A stretch of DNA of 64,000 bases from JAJZSS01 sp964463505 (GTDB lineage: Bacteria > Chloroflexota > Anaerolineae > Anaerolineales > UBA4823): the NCBI GenBank assembly GCA_964463505.1, contig CAYXDC010000003.1:36033-100032 (forward strand), in the 5' to 3' direction. Positions 7,973 through 16,099 of the stretch are shown here, piece by piece. Positions within the stretch are counted from its first letter, which is position 1, and the number at the start of each line of letters is the position of its first letter. The notes beneath the pieces were generated by a model that saw only the letters and a list, made by a program, of their open reading frames with translations, did not search any database and was not told the origin of the DNA. A program made the position numbers and the translations under genes.

Positions 7973-8881
7973 GTGACTTTCACACCCCTCACCATTGCTG
8001 CAAAAATGCTGGAATGGGGTTCCCGCACGTATGTGATGGGCATTCTAAATTTCACCCCGGATAGTTTTTCGGGGGACGGATTGATCGCGGCTGGCAAACA
8101 AGATTATCGGAGCGCGTTTGAATTGGGGTTACAACAGGCCCGAGGATATGTGGCCGCAGGTGTTGATATCCTGGACGTGGGTGGAGAGAGCACTCGCCCT
8201 GGCGCTGCCCCCGTCAGCATTGATCAGGAGTTGGAGCGCGTAGTCCCACTTATCCAGGCTCTGGTTGCTGAAATGGATGTGCTCATTTCAGTGGATACCT
8301 ATCGCGCCGCTGTCGCCGAGGCTGCCTTGAACTCTGGAGCCCACATTGTTAATGATGTATGGGGTTTACACGCTGATCCCGATCTGGCAGGGGTAGTAGC
8401 ACGTCATGCTGCGCCGGTGATCCTGATGCATAATCGCAGCTCGTGGGCGCATGCGGAAATCCGTGATCGCCTGGGTGGGCGCTATGTGGGCATCCCCTAT
8501 GATGATCTGATTCCGGATATACAACGAGAGTTGTTGGAAAGTGTTGCGACAGCCCGGGCGGCTGGCATTTCCGATGAAAAAATAATCCTTGATCCGGGGA
8601 TTGGCTTTGGGAAAAGCGTCGAACAAAATTTGGAGCTGATTGACCGGCTGGCTGAGATACGCCAACTAGGCTTTCCAATTCTGCTTGGTCCTTCCCGGAA
8701 ATCCTTTATTGGTTACACCCTCGATCTGCCTCCTGATCAGCGTATTGAAGGTACCGCTGCAGCAGTTGCGGTAGGAATTGCGCGGGGAGCTGATATCATT
8801 CGTGTGCACGATGTGGAATTTATGGCGCGCGTTGCGCGCATGACCGATGCGATTGTCCGGCCCCGCTCGCCGGTATCTTAA
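7973..8881 (+). CDS. folP: Dihydropteroate synthase
   Basis: This enzyme condenses p-aminobenzoate with dihydropterin pyrophosphate; it is a TIM-barrel enzyme and the target of sulfonamides. Signatures are present in order: GILNFTPDSFSGDG near residues 23-36, DVGGESTRPGA near 68-78, VSVDTYRA, HIVNDVWG, LMHNRS, DPGIGFGKS near 206-214, and GPSRKSFIG. The length of 302 residues is slightly above average because of an insertion around residues 160-180. The start is a GTG at 7973, only 4 bases after the previous stop, consistent with coupling; no ATG lies before the first conserved strand. It is the last gene of the folate group. Confidence 0.95.
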   Translation: MTFTPLTIAAKMLEWGSRTYVMGILNFTPDSFSGDGLIAAGKQDYRSAFELGLQQARGYVAAGVDILDVGGESTRPGAAPVSIDQELERVVPLIQALVAEMDVLISVDTYRAAVAEAALNSGAHIVNDVWGLHADPDLAGVVARHAAPVILMHNRSSWAHAEIRDRLGGRYVGIPYDDLIPDIQRELLESVATARAAGISDEKIILDPGIGFGKSVEQNLELIDRLAEIRQLGFPILLGPSRKSFIGYTLDLPPDQRIEGTAAAVAVGIARGADIIRVHDVEFMARVARMTDAIVRPRSPVS

Positions 8882-8909
8882 ATAAATCTTGCACTGTATA
8901 TTATAAGAG

Positions 8910-8939
8910 GATGCCTACCGGCACGCACCGGTGGGTATC
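8910..8939 (+). promoter_or_regulatory. Stem-loop between folP and acnA (terminator or 5' leader hairpin)
   Basis: The arms 8910-8921 and 8928-8939 pair over 12 positions, two of them G-U, around the loop CACGCA. It lies 28 bases after the folP stop and 21 bases before the acnA start. It has no T-run, so it may be a weak terminator or a structured acnA leader. The loop does not match an iron-responsive element. Confidence 0.45.
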
Positions 8940-8960
8940 TAGATACTAAAGGAGAAACGC

Positions 8961-11687
8961 ATGGGGAATGATTATTTCAAAGCTCGCCATGTCCTGGCTA
9001 CCCGGCACGGCGACCTGGTGTATTATCGCTTAGACAAGTTGGAAGAAGATGGCCTTACCCAGCTTGACCGGCTGCCATTTTCGATCCGTGTTATGCTGGA
9101 AAACCTGCTGCGCCAATGCAATGGCATAGAAATCACCAACCAGGACGTGCTCAATCTGGCTGGATGGCGAGCTCAAGCCGAACAGCGCCCATCTTTACCT
9201 TACCGCCCGGCGCGGGTCATTATGCAAGATTTTACCGGTGTCCCCGCAGTTGTGGACCTTGCCGCTATGCGAGATGCTGTTGCACGCCTGGGTGGCGATC
9301 CCAAACGGATCAATCCGCTGGTGCCTGTCGATTTAGTTATTGATCATTCTGTGCAGGTTGATTTCTTTGCTTCCCCGGATGCGCTGGCACGGAATGCCGA
9401 ATTGGAATTTCAACGCAATCGCGAGCGCTACGAGTTTTTGCGTTGGGGTCAGCAGGCTTTTGAGAATTTTAGAGTCGTCCCACCTGCTACTGGCATTGTT
9501 CACCAGGTTAACCTGGAGTATCTGGCAGACGTGGTACTTGCCAGCCAGGAAGATGGCGCTTATGTGGCTTATCCCGATACCCTGGTGGGCACCGATTCCC
9601 ATACCACCATGATCAATAGCCTGGGTGTGGTGGGGTGGGGTGTGGGCGGTATTGAAGCTGAAGCTGCCATGTTGGGGCAGCCGATCGATATGGTCACGCC
9701 TGAAGTAATCGGCTTCAAGCTATATGGCGAGTTAAGTGAGGGGGTTACCGCTACAGATTTAACGCTTACCGTAACCCAAATGCTGAGACAGAAAGGTGTT
9801 GTAGGTAAGTTTGTGGAATTTTTTGGCCCTGGATTGGCAGCCATGTCGCTACCCGACCGGGCAACCATTGCCAATATGGCTCCAGAATACGGCGCTACCA
9901 TGGGCTTTTTCCCGGTGGACGATGAGACTTTGCGCTATCTTCGCTTGACTGGACGCCCAGATGAAGTCGTCGATCGCGTAGATGCTTACTGCAAGGCGCA
10001 GCATCTGTTCCGCACTGCTCAAACTCCCGATCCCGAATTTACTGCCACGTTAGAGCTTGACTTGAGCATGGTTCAACCCAGCCTGGCTGGCCCTAAACGA
10101 CCCCAGGATCGTGTGACCCTGGTAGACATGCAGCAAACCTTCCAGCTGGCCCTGACGGCGCCTAAAGCTGAGCGCGGTTATGAGCTAAAACCTGACGAGT
10201 TGGCTCGGAAAGCAATCATCTCTGGTGAAAGCAAGCTTCAAGAACCCATCGAAATGCAGCATGGGGCGGTGGTCATTGCAGCGATCACTTCCTGTACCAA
10301 TACATCCAATCCATCCGTGATGTTGGGAGCCGGTTTGGTCGCCAGGAAAGCTGTTGAACGCGGCTTGAAAGTCCCACCCTACGTAAAAACCAGCCTGGCT
10401 CCTGGTTCGCGCGTAGTTACGGAATATCTCGAAAAGGCGGATCTGATCGATCCCCTGGCTCAATTGGGCTTTAACACCGTCGGATACGGTTGTACGACCT
10501 GTATTGGCAATTCAGGCCCGCTGGCAGGGGAAGTCACCAGGGCGATTACCAGCCAGGATTTAGTGGTGGCTGGGGTTCTTTCGGGTAACCGGAATTTCGA
10601 AGGTCGCATCCATCCATATGTCAAGGCGAACTATCTGGCCTCGCCGCCCCTGGTTGTCGCCTATGCTCTGGCGGGTACGGTGAATATTGATCTGGTCAAT
10701 GATCCGCTTGGGGAAGACTCAGTGGGGAATCCGGTTTATCTGCGGGACATATGGCCAACCAATCGAGAGATCCAGGAGTTGGTGACCAGAGTGGTTCAGC
10801 CGCAAATGTTCCGAGCCAAATATGCGGATGTGTTCTCCGGGAATGATACCTGGAATGCGATCCAGGCTGCGGAAAGTGAGTTGTACCCCTGGGATACAGC
10901 GTCAACCTATATTCAAGAGCCGCCGTTCTTCACTGACTTGACTCTGGATGAACCTCACATTCAAGGTATTCAAGCCGCGCGGGTTTTAGCAGTGTTGGGT
11001 GATTCCATCACCACTGATCATATCTCACCCGCAGGAGCGATCCCCATGGAAAGCCCGGCTGGAAAATATCTGGTCAATCAGGGTGTCGGGGTGCGGGATT
11101 TCAACTCTTATGGCTCACGGCGCGGCAATGATCGGGTGATGACGCGCGGCACTTTCGCTAATATTCGGCTGAAAAATCAGTTGGCTTCTGGAGTAGAGGG
11201 CGGATTTACACGCTATATGGCACCAGGTCCCGACCAGGATAAGCCAATGGCCATCTTTGAAGCCTCTGAGCATTATCGGGAAGCTGGCATTCCCTTGGTG
11301 ATCCTGGCGGGTAAAGAATACGGATCGGGCTCCAGCCGCGACTGGGCTGCCAAGGGCACACTGTTATTGGGGGTTAAGGCGGTCATTGCTGAATCGTACG
11401 AGCGTATCCATCGCTCTAATCTGGTTGGGATGGGGATACTTCCTTTACAATTCAAGGCAGGACAATCGGCTGCAGTGCTTGGCTTGACTGGTCAGGAGAT
11501 CTTCTCTATCCTGGGCCTGGACGATGACCTTCAGCATGGTAGTGAAATTAATGTGCGGGCAGAACGCTCAGATGGTAGTGCGTTATTGTTCCAGGCATTG
11601 GTGCGTATTGATACGCCCATCGAGGTAACCTACTATCGTAATGGAGGTATCCTGCACACTGTCTTACGAAAAATGCTTCAGGCATGA
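8961..11687 (+). CDS. acnA: Aconitate hydratase (AcnA/IRP1 type)
   Basis: Interconverts citrate and isocitrate in the TCA cycle with a 4Fe-4S cluster. The 908-residue length is that of the AcnA/IRP-like class. Cluster-binding Cys residues are visible in SCTNTSNPSVM (near residue 445) and in GYGCTTCIGNSGPL (near 510). Other signatures are DSVQ-type DHSVQVDFF near residue 130, VGTDSHTTMINSLGVVGWGVGG, FNSYGSRRGN, and GKEYGSGSSRDWAAKG in the C-terminal swivel domain. An AAAGGAGAAACGC ribosome site precedes the ATG. It is a single gene flanked by hairpins. The neighbours on either side are not TCA genes. Confidence 0.96.
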   Translation: MGNDYFKARHVLATRHGDLVYYRLDKLEEDGLTQLDRLPFSIRVMLENLLRQCNGIEITNQDVLNLAGWRAQAEQRPSLPYRPARVIMQDFTGVPAVVDLAAMRDAVARLGGDPKRINPLVPVDLVIDHSVQVDFFASPDALARNAELEFQRNRERYEFLRWGQQAFENFRVVPPATGIVHQVNLEYLADVVLASQEDGAYVAYPDTLVGTDSHTTMINSLGVVGWGVGGIEAEAAMLGQPIDMVTPEVIGFKLYGELSEGVTATDLTLTVTQMLRQKGVVGKFVEFFGPGLAAMSLPDRATIANMAPEYGATMGFFPVDDETLRYLRLTGRPDEVVDRVDAYCKAQHLFRTAQTPDPEFTATLELDLSMVQPSLAGPKRPQDRVTLVDMQQTFQLALTAPKAERGYELKPDELARKAIISGESKLQEPIEMQHGAVVIAAITSCTNTSNPSVMLGAGLVARKAVERGLKVPPYVKTSLAPGSRVVTEYLEKADLIDPLAQLGFNTVGYGCTTCIGNSGPLAGEVTRAITSQDLVVAGVLSGNRNFEGRIHPYVKANYLASPPLVVAYALAGTVNIDLVNDPLGEDSVGNPVYLRDIWPTNREIQELVTRVVQPQMFRAKYADVFSGNDTWNAIQAAESELYPWDTASTYIQEPPFFTDLTLDEPHIQGIQAARVLAVLGDSITTDHISPAGAIPMESPAGKYLVNQGVGVRDFNSYGSRRGNDRVMTRGTFANIRLKNQLASGVEGGFTRYMAPGPDQDKPMAIFEASEHYREAGIPLVILAGKEYGSGSSRDWAAKGTLLLGVKAVIAESYERIHRSNLVGMGILPLQFKAGQSAAVLGLTGQEIFSILGLDDDLQHGSEINVRAERSDGSALLFQALVRIDTPIEVTYYRNGGILHTVLRKMLQA

Positions 11688-11722
11688 TTGTGTAGTTTGA
11701 GCGGTTCATATTCCATATATTA

Positions 11723-11755
11723 CATCAGGAGCTGATTTCGTTTCAGCTCCTGATG
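11723..11755 (+). terminator. Perfect 13-bp stem-loop between the convergent acnA and rsfS genes
   Basis: The arms 11723-11735 and 11743-11755 are perfectly complementary (CATCAGGAGCTGA and its complement) around a 7-base loop, followed by ATTTTACTT. It lies 35 bases after the acnA stop and 37 bases from the rsfS stop on the other strand, so it may work in both directions. Confidence 0.75.
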
Positions 11756-11792
11756 ATTTTACTTATGGCTCAGGTAAAGTCAGAGAAATGAT

Positions 11793-12128
11793 TTATTGCA
11801 AGCGAACGATCACCCGTCCATGGCTCCATAAATCTTCCAAACGATAATACTCGCGCCGGTCGGGGGAGAAGAAATGGATCACGATATCCCCAAAATCTTC
11901 TAAGATCCAGCCTTCTTGGGCTTTGCCTTCAATTTTGCCGTTTAGCTGATAACGAGCTTTGACTGCTTCACGAACTGCATCCGCGAGAGCATTTAACATC
12001 CGGTCACTTGTACCGGAGGTGATGATGAAATAATCCGTAAAATCTGAAATTTCACGAATATCTAATAACAAGATGTCTTCAGCTTTCTTTTCTTCCAGTA
12101 CATCCAAGATAAAACGAGCAACTTCCAT
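11793..12128 (-). CDS. rsfS: Ribosomal silencing factor RsfS
   Basis: Binds ribosomal protein uL14 and blocks joining of the subunits when nutrients are short. The 111-residue protein shows the whole family pattern: VLEEKKAEDILLLDIREISDFTDYFIITSG at residues 11-40 (split here as ILLLDIREISDFTDYF plus IITSGTSDRM), KIEGKAQEGWILEDFGDIVIH near 72-90, and REYYRLEDLW near the C-terminus. It is the last gene of a minus-strand run with thpR and a receiver protein. It is not next to nadD or the leuS/comE genes that often flank it, so transcription with thpR seems local. Confidence 0.95.
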   Translation of the reverse strand: MEVARFILDVLEEKKAEDILLLDIREISDFTDYFIITSGTSDRMLNALADAVREAVKARYQLNGKIEGKAQEGWILEDFGDIVIHFFSPDRREYYRLEDLWSHGRVIVRLQ

Positions 12129-12171
12129 TGTTTCCAGATCGCACCTCGTAGAGTTAATAGTTTCGATATCG

Positions 12172-12759
12172 TTACCGGGGTTCTCCTAGCGACGCCGAAT
12201 AGAGTCGAGAGTAACGTGCCCCGCTGGGGGATAGCTCACTGCGTATCAGATGAACTACTTCAACGCGCATGGCTCCCAGGAAGCCTATATTATACCCGCT
12301 AAGTACCTGTACAATCTGCTGTAGTTCTGCCGGGGTTGCATTACGAGCCAGGCGCCCTAAAGTCAGATGAGGCGAGAAAGGACGGTCTTCAGGAGGATAG
12401 TCTAAATGGGATGTCCCCGACTCAATACTTTGCTGAAGGGCAGGCAGGGCCTCGGCTGCGGTTATGCCGACCCAAATTACCCGCGGCCGGCGTACCGATG
12501 GAAAGGCGCCCAGATTGGCGACACTGATATCGAAGGGAGCGTAGTTACCACACGCTGCCTGGATCATCTTTTGTAGTGCCTCGATATATGTGGACGAAAC
12601 ATCCCCCAAAAATTTTAAAGTAAGATGGATATTACGAGCTGGCACCCAGCGCACCGCGCTCACTGGCATACGCTTTTTAAGTTCGGCACTGACCTGATCT
12701 AATCTTTGTGAGATTTCACTGGAGAGTTCGATGGCGATGAATGCACGCAATACAGACAT
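12172..12759 (-). CDS. thpR: RNA 2',3'-cyclic phosphodiesterase
   Basis: A 2H-phosphoesterase (LigT/ThpR) of 195 residues. The two catalytic HxT motifs are visible: HLTLKFLGDV near residues 46-55 and HLTLGRLARN near 130-139. The start MSVLRAFIAIEL is the usual N-terminus. The family hydrolyses 2',3'-cyclic phosphates at RNA ends. It lies 26 bases downstream of the receiver gene and 43 bases upstream of rsfS, all on the minus strand. Confidence 0.93.
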   Translation of the reverse strand: MSVLRAFIAIELSSEISQRLDQVSAELKKRMPVSAVRWVPARNIHLTLKFLGDVSSTYIEALQKMIQAACGNYAPFDISVANLGAFPSVRRPRVIWVGITAAEALPALQQSIESGTSHLDYPPEDRPFSPHLTLGRLARNATPAELQQIVQVLSGYNIGFLGAMRVEVVHLIRSELSPSGARYSRLYSASLGEPR

Positions 12760-12785
12760 ACAGTAATCTGATCCTGGGGTATGGT

Positions 12786-13172
12786 TTATCCAGCCAGCTC
12801 TTGGTTGGCTTGAATGGCAAGCTCGACTGCCTGGATGAGATCTGTAAACGAAACTGGTTTGGTGAGATAACTGGTGGCGCCTGCCCGCAGGCCTGCCTGG
12901 ATATCCGCCGGCATATTTTTGGCAGACACAATCACGATAGGGATATTTGCCAGACTATGGTCTTGGTGGATTTGCTCCATTACTTCCAGCCCCGAGATAT
13001 CTGGCATCATTAAATCCAGCAGAATAACATCCGGCTGTTTTTCGGCTATCAGGCTGAGCGCGACGGTGCCAGCGAAGGCATTATGCGCCAAATAGCCGCG
13101 CAAGCGTAACATCTCGGCGAACATTTCCCCTGTATCGCGTTCATCTTCAACAATGACGATATTTTTCTGCAA
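12786..13172 (-). CDS. Single-domain response regulator (receiver domain only)
   Basis: A 128-residue receiver domain without output domain. The acidic pocket is in IVIVEDERDTGE (residues 5-16), the phospho-acceptor Asp in VILLDLMMPDIS near residue 53, the Thr/Ser switch in IVIVSAKN near 82, and the Lys in YLTKPVSFTDL near 105. Stand-alone receivers relay phosphate or bind partner proteins. No kinase gene is next to it, and the neighbours (thpR and a nucleotidyltransferase) do not suggest a circuit. Confidence 0.92.
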   Translation of the reverse strand: MQKNIVIVEDERDTGEMFAEMLRLRGYLAHNAFAGTVALSLIAEKQPDVILLDLMMPDISGLEVMEQIHQDHSLANIPIVIVSAKNMPADIQAGLRAGATSYLTKPVSFTDLIQAVELAIQANQELAG

Positions 13173-13263
13173 GTCTGGTTTTCTCTCGCCCGTACTCGGG
13201 ACTAATCATACAACATTTTCAGCGCTTGTCAAATCATGGCGTTAATGCCCTAATTTACGCACA

Positions 13264-13893
13264 CTAGCCAGTAAAATCTGGTCGCTCGCGATCATAATCA
13301 GCTGGAGTATCCAGGTCTTTAAGAATACTCGGGGTCGTGACAGTTAAGTAATGGATTTGATCCCTATGCTGGTTCAAGAAATCTCGCAGAGTGGCCGGAG
13401 CATCTAAAGCGAACACATTGGGCCAAATTGTACGGCTTACCAGCCAGGGATGCCCGCGCCGGTTGTTAAAACTGGGTATGATTAATGGTGAGCCTGTCTC
13501 CTGATAAGCCTCAGCCAGGGCGCGTACGGTATCGACCTCAATTTGCGGCTGGTCACCCAGCGCCACCAGCGTTGCCTGGATGTTTTCGTGGTGCTTGCCA
13601 AGCCCAACTTGCAGAGAACGCAGCATGTCGTTACCTGTGTATTGCGGATTGAAGATGGTTTGCACTGGCAAATGCTGCAAGGCAGTTTCCACATCAGTAT
13701 AGCTGCCACCGGTGACCACGATAACCTCTGCCAGCCCAGCCTCGAGCAATACTTCTGCCACCCTGGCAATGACTGTGGTTTGCCCCCAGGGGAGCACCAT
13801 CTTGGGTTGGCCCATGCGGCGAGATTGGCCGGCAGCCAGGACAACCGCGCCAATTCTTTTGGGAGTTATGGGTTGGGAATAGAGTGAACTCAC
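13264..13893 (-). CDS. MocA-like nucleotidyltransferase (molybdenum cofactor cytidylyltransferase family)
   Basis: A 209-residue NTP-transferase of the MobA/MocA group. The N-terminal nucleotide-binding signature is GAVVLAAGQSRRMGQPKMVL near residues 15-34, and the metal-binding Asp is in LVALGDQPQIE near 110. In this setting it should convert Mo-molybdopterin to the cytosine dinucleotide form used by xanthine-dehydrogenase-type enzymes. It starts 11 bases after a YqeC fusion that already carries a second MocA domain, so the locus has two such domains in tandem. They share the same domain order and may be duplicates with different substrates. Confidence 0.85.
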   Translation of the reverse strand: MSSLYSQPITPKRIGAVVLAAGQSRRMGQPKMVLPWGQTTVIARVAEVLLEAGLAEVIVVTGGSYTDVETALQHLPVQTIFNPQYTGNDMLRSLQVGLGKHHENIQATLVALGDQPQIEVDTVRALAEAYQETGSPLIIPSFNNRRGHPWLVSRTIWPNVFALDAPATLRDFLNQHRDQIHYLTVTTPSILKDLDTPADYDRERPDFTG

Positions 13894-13904
13894 TGTCTTT
13901 TCCC

Positions 13905-15242
13905 TTACAGGCGCTCCAGATCCGCTGGTGTATCGATATCCAGGCCGGCTGAGGCGTCATGCCAGGGAAGCCACTGCACCGGGTAGCGGCTGAAAATAGC
14001 TCTGCCGCCGATATCGCCCTGTAACTGGCTCAGATCCTTAAAGGTGACGCGATCAAAAAGAACCGGGTTGCCGCGCTGGCCATCAATCAAAGGACCGGTG
14101 ATGGGCTTGAAGGTGTAGGAATGAGATTCAACAAGTCTGGAAATCAACGCCATGGGTACTTGTGGCTGGTCGGCCAATAAAAAGACCGCCGCTCCCGCAC
14201 GGACAGGCAGAGATTGCACCCCTTTAGCGACTGAAGTTCCCTGGCCTGCTTCCCAATGTGGGTTGAACACACATTTCACAGGTAAATCTGTTACAGCTTT
14301 TTCAACCTCCTTCGAATATGCGCCGGTAATCACCAGCACGGGAGCTAATCCTGCTTGCACAGCGGTGCGCGCAGCGCGATGCACCAGTGTCTCTCCTTGC
14401 CAGTGGATGAGTTGTTTGGGCTGGCCGAAGCGACTGGCGCTACCAGCGGCCAGGACGATCCCCGCAACAGTCTCAATGACTGCATGAATGGCAGGCTCGC
14501 CTCGAGCGGGTAAGAGGCTGCTAATAATGACGGCTTCGTAAGCCCCCAGAAGATTATCAGCCATGCGCCGTGCCACAGCCTGTAGCTCAGGAGAATCGGC
14601 TTGATTCAGTAAGACCATGCGTCTCGCAGAAGGGGGAATATTTTTCAGTCCACCGGATGGGTGGTTCAGCACCTTCGTGATGGTCTGATAGGTAATCGAG
14701 TCGCCATCCGCCAGGCCAGATAGCTGTGCATAGATTTCGGGGCGGTGGACGGAATCAGGTCCGAAGGATTTGCCTGTCGCAGACAGACCTGCGCATACCA
14801 GTACCTGGTTCACCCAGCCTGGGATAGATGGCTCTTGCTCGGCAGGAGCTTTCAATGGTAGCAGACGGGCGCCATCAGCCTCCACCAGCACAGGCCAACC
14901 ACGCGCCTCTGCCAGGCGAAATATTGCTTCCAGGGTTTCTGTACTCGGGCCTGAAATGCGCCCGGCGTTAATGCTTGTGCCGGTAAATAAAACTACCCCG
15001 GCAGGGCGTTGTAGGGCGAATTGAGCAACTTCATCTGGAGACTGGACCCGAAAGTGGGAATCTGCCTGAGCACATTGCTCCACAGCCAGGTGAGTGGTTG
15101 TGGTAAGCAGGACCGGCCCAGCCAGCGGATTGCACTGCTTGAGAGCGTTGGCGATGGCGAACATGGCGCTGGTTTTGCCGCCTGCCCCTACGATTGCCAG
15201 CCGGGCGGTGTTATCTAAACGCAGGGCCTGTGCCAGGTTCAT
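13905..15242 (-). CDS. YqeC-MocA fusion: putative selenium-dependent hydroxylase accessory protein with molybdenum cofactor cytidylyltransferase
   Basis: A two-domain protein of 445 residues. Residues 1-245 match YqeC, a P-loop protein (VGAGGKTSAMFAIA at residues 19-32) seen beside selenium-dependent molybdenum hydroxylases. Residues 252-445 are a MocA-like nucleotidyltransferase (GIVLAAGSASRFGQPKQLI; metal Asp in FLLADQPQVP). MocA attaches CMP to the molybdenum cofactor; the YqeC role is not known in detail but it is linked to the same enzymes. The gene ends 2 bases before yqeB begins, within a tight operon with the hydroxylase. Fusion of these two maturation steps suggests that they act one after another on the same cofactor. 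Confidence 0.88.
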   Translation of the reverse strand: MNLAQALRLDNTARLAIVGAGGKTSAMFAIANALKQCNPLAGPVLLTTTTHLAVEQCAQADSHFRVQSPDEVAQFALQRPAGVVLFTGTSINAGRISGPSTETLEAIFRLAEARGWPVLVEADGARLLPLKAPAEQEPSIPGWVNQVLVCAGLSATGKSFGPDSVHRPEIYAQLSGLADGDSITYQTITKVLNHPSGGLKNIPPSARRMVLLNQADSPELQAVARRMADNLLGAYEAVIISSLLPARGEPAIHAVIETVAGIVLAAGSASRFGQPKQLIHWQGETLVHRAARTAVQAGLAPVLVITGAYSKEVEKAVTDLPVKCVFNPHWEAGQGTSVAKGVQSLPVRAGAAVFLLADQPQVPMALISRLVESHSYTFKPITGPLIDGQRGNPVLFDRVTFKDLSQLQGDIGGRAIFSRYPVQWLPWHDASAGLDIDTPADLERL

Positions 15243-15243
15243 A

Positions 15244-16080
15244 TCAGCCCCATAACATTTGACGGATATCTGGGCGGCTCAGGATGGCTTCCAAAACTCC
15301 ACCGCCTATCGCCAGAGCTTTTTCGGAAACATACAGGGCATGACGAGGATCGCAGCGTGGATCCAAATCACCAATTTTCATACCCGCCTGCACGAAAACA
15401 CCTGCATGCATAATCCCGCGCAGCAATCCACGAAATGGGGCGCAGAGCATCGCATTGCCCACCTGAGCGATAGGCTGCCCGGCTTCAATAATTGTTCCAA
15501 TTTCTGCATAGGCATTCAGGATACCTGCCCTGGGGGCACGTAGTACTCGCTCGGCCTGATGGGTGGTCTGAACTGCGGACTCTCTGGCGGCAACCCCTTC
15601 GGGGATACCTGTATCCGGCTGCGCTGTCCCATTCCAAATAACCCGTCCTAAAAAGTGCCCGCGATTAGTTTCAATAACCGCATGACAATTTTCCCCGGCA
15701 TGGAAACCTGGTCCCAAACCGATTACGAGTGGGGCGGCTTCGCGCCCAATTTCCGGGGAATGCTTCATCATACGTGCATCGATCAACACTGCCGGGGGTA
15801 ATTTATGGCGGATATCACAGCTCGGATCGCAGAGTACAGGGATTTCGTGGGCCTGTAAGATAGACTGGACTTCTTCCAGCGTATTTGCTCGCCGTGCAGT
15901 TGCTTCCTCAACTTTTACCAGGCCTGTATACATCGCCTCAGCAAACGCTACTGTCCGGCGCACTGCTAACGGTTGCGGAATTTCGGTGATGATGGACTGC
16001 AGCCCCGCGCGCAAGCAGCGCAGGGCAACCCCTGAGGCCAGGTCGCCGCCTCCACGTAGGATCAAGGTTGCTGGAGTCAT
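15244..16080 (-). CDS. yqeB: YqeB/EF2563-family selenium-dependent molybdenum hydroxylase accessory protein
   Basis: A 278-residue protein of the EF2563/YqeB family. The N-terminus ATLILRGGGDLASGVALRCL (residues 3-22) is a Rossmann-like nucleotide-binding start, and IGLGPGFHAGENCHAVIETN is typical of the family. Members occur with YqeC, MocA and SelD and are markers of enzymes carrying a labile selenium in the molybdenum centre. The reaction catalysed is not established. It stands between the hydroxylase large subunit and the YqeC-MocA fusion, all on the minus strand and nearly without spacing. No selD gene is in the window, so selenium use remains an inference from the family. Confidence 0.88.
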   Translation of the reverse strand: MTPATLILRGGGDLASGVALRCLRAGLQSIITEIPQPLAVRRTVAFAEAMYTGLVKVEEATARRANTLEEVQSILQAHEIPVLCDPSCDIRHKLPPAVLIDARMMKHSPEIGREAAPLVIGLGPGFHAGENCHAVIETNRGHFLGRVIWNGTAQPDTGIPEGVAARESAVQTTHQAERVLRAPRAGILNAYAEIGTIIEAGQPIAQVGNAMLCAPFRGLLRGIMHAGVFVQAGMKIGDLDPRCDPRHALYVSEKALAIGGGVLEAILSRPDIRQMLWG

Positions 16081-16099
16081 ATCTGTGTGATTGATTGTT

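Noticed and set aside
8910..8939. Hairpin before acnA as an iron-responsive element
   Set aside because: The loop is CACGCA rather than the CAGUGN of IREs and there is no bulged C in the right place.
12874..13095. Opposite-strand ORF within the receiver-domain gene
   Set aside because: A shadow of the real gene: no family match or ribosome site, and the reverse strand encodes a clear receiver domain.
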